A DNA stretch of 12,591 nucleotides, from the NCBI GenBank assembly GCA_964605575.1, contig CAZSDG010000028.1, forward strand, positions 1 to 12,591, written 5' to 3'. The stretch is from JAAZHN01 sp964605575. Its GTDB lineage: Bacteria > Bacillota_I > Bacilli_A > RF39 > UBA660. The translations under genes were made by a program, and so were the position numbers. Shown piece by piece: positions 8,032 through 12,591 of this stretch. The notes beneath the pieces were generated by a model. That model ran no database searches. It had not been told where the DNA came from and saw only the letters and a list, made by a program, of their open reading frames with translations. Each line of letters begins with the position of its first letter. The stretch's first letter is position 1.

Positions 8032-8953
8032 CTTGCATACTAATAACATAGCTTTCAGCCTTTTCTTGAACTTTACTAATATACAATTGTTGTTCAGTTG
8101 CTGGTAAACCTTCAAATTTCTTTTTAGCATAATAATATTCTGCTGCTTCTTTTACTTTTTGACTATATTCATAATCTTTATCATATTCATCACTATTTTT
8201 ATAATTCTCTGCAATTATAGCTAGTTTTTCATTGTTCATTGACTGAGTTATTTCGCCTTTATAAAGCTTAATAGCTAATTGCTGACTATGCCTAGGCGAT
8301 TGTTGACAATAGACGACTCCACGTTCTATTTTACCTAGGGGATCTACCGCTATGGCTTGTTCTTCAGTTAATCTGCCAATATAATTTCCTAAATTGATAT
8401 TTTCAACTAATCCCAAATTTACTCCAGAACCATATATTTCTATTCCATTTTTATAAGTTGCAATATAAATAACCGTTGGGGTTTTTCTTGGTTCCCAATC
8501 AACTATAGGTAAAGTAAATTTTTCTAAATTAATTACTCCCACAGTTTTGCTTAGTGAAGTAACTAAATTTAATTCATATTGCGCTTTTTCACTAAAAAAA
8601 TGACTAATATTATCTATTTGGTTTTGTAAATCAGCTTGCTTTTTCAGATCTTCTTCTGTTGTAAAAAAGCTTAATGAATTTAAATCAACTTCAATTTTCT
8701 TACCCTGATATTCCACCTTTAAACTTCTACTATTAGGATAATAAGATAATGAAAAAGGAACCTTGTTAAATGTAGTGGTTCGCACCGAACCAGTATCACT
8801 AACTAAATATTCATTACCATCAAATTCAAATTTCGCATATTTTGTTTTGATTTTTTCTTTTTGCTTTGTAAGGTCTTTATACTTATTCAGAAGAGAATGC
8901 AATACTTGTTTTTGTTCAGGCGATATTATTTCCAGAGTCCTAAATAAAGTTTC
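7973..8953 (-). pseudogene. Continuation of the 8954-9763 reading frame after an in-frame TAA
   Basis: This frame of 326 codons is in phase with the zincin gene ending at 8954-8956 and follows its TAA directly. The first residues (ETLFRTLEII, then SPEQKQVLHSLL) read as an amphipathic helix continuing the previous protein. There is no ATG or GTG with a ribosome-binding site near the beginning; the first listed start would be a TTG at 8902 with none. So it is most simply the second half of a gene with a nonsense mutation, giving 597 codons in total. It holds a charged possible coiled-coil stretch (EEDLKKQADLQNQID), a beta-rich middle with PTVIYIATYKNGIEIYG, a Lys/Glu-rich helical stretch, and a final SMQDGKPIVSLLYR. 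No known domain recognised. It closes at a TGA (7973-7975) where the HEFSH frame takes over. Confidence 0.6.
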
Positions 8954-9763
8954 TTAAAGCTTTTGAAAAACGGTATCCATATACAAAAGATCAGGAATTG
9001 GCCTTGTTCCAAATTTATCTATCAACATCTTATAGTCTTTGAAGCTAAGTTCTCTGTATTCATTTACTTTTATATCGATTAATGATCTTTGAACATCAAT
9101 ATAACTTTGATCTTTTACTGCTTTTTCTAAATTATAGCCTTGATCCCTATTCTTATCTTGATATTTTTTTGATAGCCTAATAAAATCATTCCACCAATAG
9201 GCATTTGAACTTTTTGCTGGAATATATCCATCCAAAAATGTTGAATAATTATTCACTTTATTTTCCAGTAAGTTGGCAAATTCCATCATCTTAACTTGGG
9301 GGCGATATGCTCTACTTTCAGGGTAAATTTGATTAGTCAACATTTCTGTTAGGGCTTCATTAACAAATCCTCCCTTCGAAATATTAGCGTCTTTATAAGG
9401 GTCATTATGAATACCACGCATTACTATAAAATGAATAAACTCATGGCATAATACTGACTCAGTTACTCCTCTGTCAACACACGACTCATCAATTGCTATT
9501 CCTTTAGGACTGTAAAATCCTAAAGCTTTTATTTCTGAGAGTTCTTTATTTAATAAAATAGGTAATTTTTTATTTTTATCCTCCGTTAATAAAAATTCTT
9601 CGAAAAATTCTGCATAATTTCTTAGCCCTGTATAACCGTTAGCGTTAAAATAAGCTTGCATTTTCTTTAACACATTTTTAAATGACTCCATTAACCTTGG
9701 GTCAATATCGATTTTACTTAAATTTTCCTCTTTTAATAAGTCAATAAAACTAGTATCTTCCAT
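8954..9763 (-). CDS. Putative zinc metallopeptidase (HEFIH zincin), probably truncated by a nonsense codon
   Basis: A 269-residue protein with a gluzincin-like active site: HEFIH (107-111) gives two His ligands and the catalytic Glu108, and NEALTE (135-140), in the context GGFVNEALTE, gives Glu136 as third ligand, much like the NExxSD helix of thermolysin. There is no signal peptide or membrane segment, so it should act in the cytoplasm unless exported another way. The start is secure: ATG with AGAAGGAG six bases upstream, 28 nt after a predicted transcript start. The family is not one I can name. The reading frame continues past the TAA for 326 codons, suggesting the original protein was about 596 residues. 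The zincin core is complete, so a shortened enzyme could still work. Confidence 0.75.
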   Translation of the reverse strand: MEDTSFIDLLKEENLSKIDIDPRLMESFKNVLKKMQAYFNANGYTGLRNYAEFFEEFLLTEDKNKKLPILLNKELSEIKALGFYSPKGIAIDESCVDRGVTESVLCHEFIHFIVMRGIHNDPYKDANISKGGFVNEALTEMLTNQIYPESRAYRPQVKMMEFANLLENKVNNYSTFLDGYIPAKSSNAYWWNDFIRLSKKYQDKNRDQGYNLEKAVKDQSYIDVQRSLIDIKVNEYRELSFKDYKMLIDKFGTRPIPDLLYMDTVFQKL

Positions 9764-9797
9764 ATAAAACTCCTTCTATTAATAATGTAGCATGATT

Positions 9798-9806
9798 ATT
9801 ATAACA
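9798..9806 (-). promoter_or_regulatory. Extended -10 promoter for the HEFIH metallopeptidase gene
   Basis: TGTTATAAT (hexamer 9798-9803) is a full extended -10. No good -35 lies 16-18 bases upstream; a TTGACG is present but 27 bases away. Transcription would begin near 9791, giving a leader of about 28 nt with a strong ribosome-binding site. Confidence 0.5.
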
Positions 9807-9864
9807 ATATTGTTTATATATTATTTTTTACGTCAATTAGTAAATACAATAGTTAAGGAAATAA

Positions 9865-9897
9865 TTAAAAGCGAACTTTAATTAAATTCGCTTTTAA
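9865..9897 (-). terminator. Rho-independent terminator after the methyltransferase gene
   Basis: A perfect 11-bp inverted repeat, TTAAAAGCGAA and TTCGCTTTTAA, encloses an 11-base AT-only-type loop that is itself nearly palindromic. It starts 11 bases beyond the methyltransferase stop. The arm sequence provides T-runs on both strands, so it may work in either direction. Confidence 0.75.
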
Positions 9898-9908
9898 AAT
9901 ATTTTAAC

Positions 9909-10679
9909 TCATTTTTTTGCAGTTATTCCATAATATCTTCTTCTTAAAAGAATCCCTTTAGGAAAAGTATTCTCTTTAACATACTGTTCAAATATATTAT
10001 TATCTAATTCCTTTTTATAATAATCTCCATATGTATCACTGTTTTCATCTAAAAAATCATCAATTATCGGAGTTTTAAGTAAAAGAGCTAATAAATCATC
10101 TTTAGTTTCAAAATACTCTCTTATATAGATTGGTACAAGTTCAACTTCTTTGAACCCAGCAGCAATTATATTTTCATAATCTTGTTGCCCCATTCCTTTT
10201 TGATCATTAAACCCTTGTCCCCGATTAAACATTCTTTTTAATTGCCAACAATCTAAAAAATCTACCCCTCTAACGATAAATAAACCGCCCGGTTTTAGGC
10301 ATTCATATACCTGTTTAGCATCGATTATTGTATGTCTTGCAGTTATAACATCAAAGAAATTATCTACAAAATCCATTTTTAAATTATCCATTAATTTAAA
10401 TGTTATATCTCTACGACCGCTTTTTTTAAGATTTTCTTCTGCAGTCTTAATCATTTCCTTTGCTAAATCTGTAGCGATTATGCATTTTGCTTCAGGAAAA
10501 TTCTTTAAGACAAGTTCGCCACCACCCGTTCCCAGATCTAAAACAACAGAATCTTTATTAATATTTTTTTGAAGTATTTCTGTCATGCTCCAATTAGTTA
10601 ACTTTTCTTCTGTGGATTTTACGTGACTAAAATCCCAATCTTTTATTTTTTCATAAAAATTTAATTCATTATTTTTCAT
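9909..10679 (-). CDS. Class I SAM-dependent methyltransferase, substrate unknown
   Basis: A 256-residue methyltransferase. Motif I is VLDLGTGGGE (46-55), Asp71 follows strand 2 (IIATDLAKEM), FFDVITARHT (108-117) is the post-II region, and CLKPGGLFIVRGV (127-139) is motif III. The GTGGGE form with an ARH segment recalls a group of small methyltransferases whose substrate I cannot state. The start at ATG 10679 is chosen because AGGAGAGG lies six bases upstream; a longer frame back to a GTG at 10748 would read through the leader hairpin. The gene has its own promoter and a long structured leader ending in a terminator-like hairpin, so expression looks conditional. Such a layout is known for inducible rRNA methyltransferases and antibiotic-response genes, but nothing here shows that the target is rRNA. 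Confidence 0.85.
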   Translation of the reverse strand: MKNNELNFYEKIKDWDFSHVKSTEEKLTNWSMTEILQKNINKDSVVLDLGTGGGELVLKNFPEAKCIIATDLAKEMIKTAEENLKKSGRRDITFKLMDNLKMDFVDNFFDVITARHTIIDAKQVYECLKPGGLFIVRGVDFLDCWQLKRMFNRGQGFNDQKGMGQQDYENIIAAGFKEVELVPIYIREYFETKDDLLALLLKTPIIDDFLDENSDTYGDYYKKELDNNIFEQYVKENTFPKGILLRRRYYGITAKK

Positions 10680-10706
10680 ATTTTTCCTCTCCTCTGTGAT
10701 TGTAAT

Positions 10707-10798
10707 AAAAAAAGAACCTCCTTTCATGCATACGACAAAACCAATCACAAATTAATGTGTATGATATTTGCCATTCATGAAAGAGATTCTCAACTCTT
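10707..10798 (-). promoter_or_regulatory. Putative transcription attenuator in the methyltransferase leader
   Basis: On the minus strand GAATCTCTTTCATG (10776-10789) pairs with CATGAAAGGAGGTTC (10714-10728) in about 14 pairs with one bulge and one wobble. Inside are CATAC/GTATG and CACA/TGTG helices. The outer stem is followed by seven T residues (10707-10713), so it is a plausible intrinsic terminator 28 bases ahead of the ATG. The 5' arm can instead pair locally: AAGAG (10794-10798) with CTCTT (10781-10785), which would break the terminator. The hairpin also buries a perfect AAAGGAGG. The pairing is seen by eye and no energy was computed. Confidence 0.6.
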
Positions 10799-10806
10799 AT
10801 CATTAT

Positions 10807-10822
10807 TAAAACAGTTGTTTTA
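10807..10822. other. Small AT hairpin in the leader
   Basis: TAAAAC and GTTTTA form a 6-bp stem with a 4-base loop. On the plus strand it is followed by TTTTTC, but with no plus-strand gene nearby and only one G-C pair it is a weak terminator at best. Confidence 0.3.
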
Positions 10823-10832
10823 TTTTTCTTTG

Positions 10833-10867
10833 GTAGTAACACGCGAATGGACGAATTGAACTACTAC
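10833..10867 (-). other. Hairpin at the 5' end of the methyltransferase leader
   Basis: GTAGTA (minus 10867-10862) pairs with TACTAC (10838-10833), extendable by two wobble pairs, around a 19-21-base loop. It begins at the predicted transcript start, so the RNA would begin as a stem, which could protect the 5' end or be part of a sensing domain. Confidence 0.45.
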
Positions 10868-10873
10868 AAGTGA

Positions 10874-10902
10874 ATAATAACAAAATTATTCTTAATCGTC
10901 AA
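10874..10902 (-). promoter_or_regulatory. Promoter for the methyltransferase gene
   Basis: A -35 TTGACG (10897-10902) and a -10 TATTAT (10874-10879) are 17 bases apart, with TGT before the -10. The predicted start is near 10867, giving a leader of about 190 nt. It lies immediately after the serpin stop codon, with no terminator between. Confidence 0.7.
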
Positions 10903-10908
10903 TTATTA

Positions 10909-12432
10909 TTACTCTTCAGATACATATTTTATTGGTTCATATGTTGAACCAGTAAACCAAACTTCACCTGATTCCAAATCTCTTATTAAAAATAAAAATG
11001 GTTTATCAAATGTTAAATCTATTTTCTCGATTGGAACTTTATATACATAATCAAATCCACAATCAGCATTACCTAAACCACCAACTTCTGTAGCGGCCGC
11101 TGCTTTAATTCCTTCATTAGAAAATTCAATATTTGCTTTATGAGAGGCCGAACTGATTACAGCTTTGTCGTCTGTCATCTTTGATAAGTTTGCTTTAGTA
11201 TTGTCAAAAACATCACTAATTCCTAATGTTTTTAAATCATTTATTAAATTAAACTCACTTTCAAACTTAAACATTGGAATATCACCAAAAATTTCAGTAA
11301 TAAAGCCTTCTTTAAAGTTATTTGATTCAATTGATTTTAAATTATTTATTAATGCTTTGATATTATCAACACTTAGATTATTAACATACTCATCCAAGCT
11401 GTCTTTTTTAGGCATAATACCAATATACTGTAATGTTGTTCCTGAATAATTTTTTAAATTTTTAGCAAATACTTTTACATCGCTATCTACATGGAATAAA
11501 AAGTCTGTAGAGCTGCTAACATCATTATAACCGACCTTTATTTCCTCTATATATTTTTTCAAATATAACTCTGTATCGGTGATTTCATCTCCACAAGCAC
11601 CTGGTTTTCCGTCAGCAATCCACTTATCATAAGCCGATTTAACAGTATTCTTAATATTCTCTTCACCAAGAGCATTAATAATATCATATCTATTAATAAC
11701 CGCGCCTATTTCAACAGCCTTGGCTTTTGTTGAATTATTATTAAATTTAAGTTCAGTGTATCCAACACCAGGTAAAGGATATATAATTTTTTTGAAATTA
11801 CGATGAGCATATATAACTTCATATATATCTTCTCTATTTTGAATTTCTTTAACCCACTCCATATCAATTGCTAAAGCATTTACTAAAATAAAATCTTTAT
11901 TTGATACATCCGAAAATAAATCATTTATTAGATTAAAAGTTTTTTCTTTAACCCAATTATTTAAATTATCAGGAGTTTGAAAATCATCATAAATTAAACT
12001 TGCGTAATATTTATCAGTCAATGTTTGTTGATAACTATCCCTTATAGAATCTTTATAACTATCTTTAATAAACATTGCATTTGCAAATGACATATTATTG
12101 TTATTAACGTATTTTTTTGCCTTATAAGAACCTAAAACATTAGTAATTTGTTCATTGCTTTTACCAGCAGTCGCTTCTTTTAGCATTTCTAATGCATATC
12201 TAATTGATAAGGGACTGTAAATTATATTCTTCTTATTGTTATTCAGCTTTAAAAAATGAAGGTCTAATTCTGGCAAAAGTTCATTATTATTTGCTTTTAC
12301 TTCTTGAGATGACGATGACGATGATGATTTTTCTTCATCTTTTTTATTACTTAGTAATAAAAATACACCTATGCTAACTATAAAGAAAATTAAAATAGAT
12401 ACAAAAATTACTATTTTATTTTTATTATCCAC
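10909..12432 (-). CDS. Membrane-anchored serpin-family protein
   Basis: A serpin, a family of suicide inhibitors of serine or cysteine proteases. Evidence, counted from the GTG: NIIYSPLSIRYALEMLKEATAGKS (starting at 69) is the helix B signature, FILVNALAI (181-189) is strand 3A, and NEGIKAAAAT (439-448) is the hinge of the reactive loop. FDKPFLFLIRDLESGEVWFTG (from 475) is the C-terminal signature. A hydrophobic segment at about 7-28 with no lipobox Cys, then a charged and seven-Ser linker (36-42), indicates an N-terminal anchor with the inhibitor outside the cell. The core is about 70 residues longer than usual, with an extra segment near 250-305. By the 17-residue rule P1 is near Asn455; P14 is Ile442, where Thr or Ser is usual. 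The GTG has no ribosome-binding site; the frame continues upstream to an ACG at 12486 that has one, which would add 18 residues. Confidence 0.9.
   Translation of the reverse strand: MDNKNKIVIFVSILIFFIVSIGVFLLLSNKKDEEKSSSSSSSQEVKANNNELLPELDLHFLKLNNNKKNIIYSPLSIRYALEMLKEATAGKSNEQITNVLGSYKAKKYVNNNNMSFANAMFIKDSYKDSIRDSYQQTLTDKYYASLIYDDFQTPDNLNNWVKEKTFNLINDLFSDVSNKDFILVNALAIDMEWVKEIQNREDIYEVIYAHRNFKKIIYPLPGVGYTELKFNNNSTKAKAVEIGAVINRYDIINALGEENIKNTVKSAYDKWIADGKPGACGDEITDTELYLKKYIEEIKVGYNDVSSSTDFLFHVDSDVKVFAKNLKNYSGTTLQYIGIMPKKDSLDEYVNNLSVDNIKALINNLKSIESNNFKEGFITEIFGDIPMFKFESEFNLINDLKTLGISDVFDNTKANLSKMTDDKAVISSASHKANIEFSNEGIKAAAATEVGGLGNADCGFDYVYKVPIEKIDLTFDKPFLFLIRDLESGEVWFTGSTYEPIKYVSEE
12309..12329. 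repeat. Short TCA/TCG trinucleotide run encoding seven serines
   Basis: Seven consecutive UCN serine codons form a near-perfect trinucleotide repeat in the linker between the serpin anchor and its inhibitor domain. Such runs can change length by slippage, which here would lengthen or shorten the linker without altering the domain. Confidence 0.6.
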
Positions 12433-12483
12433 TCTAACCGTTTTTTCATTACTTTCAATTTCAAATCCGTTATTTTCTTTTTC

Positions 12484-12501
12484 CGTATTTTCAACCTCTT
12501 T
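12484..12501 (-). promoter_or_regulatory. Ribosome-binding site facing an ACG codon of the serpin frame
   Basis: AAAGAGG (12495-12501) is followed after eight bases by ACG (12484-12486), in frame with the serpin. From the ACG the frame encodes EKENNGFEIESNEKTVR, a hydrophilic stretch suited to the cytoplasmic side of the anchor, before joining the listed GTG. The next stop upstream in frame is a TAG eight codons before the ACG, and no ATG, GTG or TTG lies in frame between. Confidence 0.5.
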
Positions 12502-12509
12502 CTTATTCT

Positions 12510-12518
12510 ATTATAGCA
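12510..12518 (-). promoter_or_regulatory. Extended -10 promoter for the serpin gene
   Basis: TGCTATAAT (hexamer 12510-12515) is a consensus extended -10, identical to that of the ybxB-like gene. The -35 region has no good hexamer. Transcription would start near 12503, only about 17 bases before the ACG codon and directly before the AAAGAGG sequence. Confidence 0.6.
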
Positions 12519-12527
12519 AATAATAAA

Positions 12528-12559
12528 TTGATAATCATTTACTTTATGATATTTATCAA
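12528..12559. repeat. Inverted repeat over the serpin -35 region, possible operator
   Basis: TTGATAA (12528-12534) and TTATCAA (12553-12559) form a perfect 7-bp inverted repeat with an 18-base spacer. The spacer itself holds TGATATTTATCA-like dyads. It overlaps the expected -35 position, so a dimeric regulator could bind here, but short AT-rich dyads occur by chance in such DNA. I see no gene between 12519 and 12591. Confidence 0.3.
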
Positions 12560-12591
12560 CTAAAGAGTTAAATGATTTGAAATTTCTTCAA

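Noticed and set aside
9909..10748. Longer methyltransferase starting at GTG 10748
   Set aside because: The extra 23 residues are encoded by the leader hairpin and T-run, while ATG 10679 has a strong ribosome-binding site.
7375..12432. Serpin and the metallopeptidases as an inhibitor-protease pair
   Set aside because: Serpins trap serine and cysteine proteases, not zinc peptidases; the genes have separate promoters and a terminator between them.

Overview
The window looks like a piece of chromosome from a low-GC, Gram-positive-type bacterium. DNA and codon use are strongly AT-rich, RpoB is of Firmicutes/Bacilli type, an RsmC-like methyltransferase of the YbxB kind lies just upstream of rpoBC as in Bacillus, and a T-box leader controls an aminoacyl-tRNA synthetase gene. 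UGG encodes Trp and UGA is used as a stop, so this is the standard bacterial code and not the Mycoplasma code. An uncultured gut-type Bacilli lineage (RF39/RFN20-like) would fit, but that is inference. Every gene I accept is on the minus strand, so the text reads from high to low coordinates.

High-coordinate part (12591-9765): a membrane-anchored serpin gene with its own promoter; its best ribosome-binding site points at an ACG codon, not a normal start. Next comes a promoter and a roughly 190-nt structured leader ending in a terminator-like hairpin just before a SAM-dependent methyltransferase gene, which itself ends in a second strong terminator.

Middle part (9763-7375): a damaged metallopeptidase region. 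A zincin domain (HEFIH plus a downstream NE) ends at an in-frame TAA, but the same reading frame goes on, protein-like, for 326 more codons without a usable start. That frame closes at a TGA where another frame takes over, encoding the C-terminal part of a second zincin (HEFSH) resembling DUF4932 proteins. This is either one gene broken twice or two decayed genes joined.

Low-coordinate part (7370-1): a strong promoter and Glu-type T-box leader drive gltX, which overlaps a peptidase S51 (PepE-like) gene by one base. A further promoter drives the ybxB-like gene, and another promoter in the end of ybxB feeds rpoB-rpoC; rpoC runs out of the window. The rplJ-rplL genes that normally precede ybxB-rpoB are absent here. 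RpoB carries Arg and Asp at two classic rifampicin-contact positions, which predicts intrinsic rifamycin resistance.

All six promoters proposed have a TG one base before the -10 hexamer. The points most worth a second look are the attenuator-like methyltransferase leader, the broken double-zincin locus, the ACG start context of the serpin, and the RpoB rifamycin-pocket substitutions.
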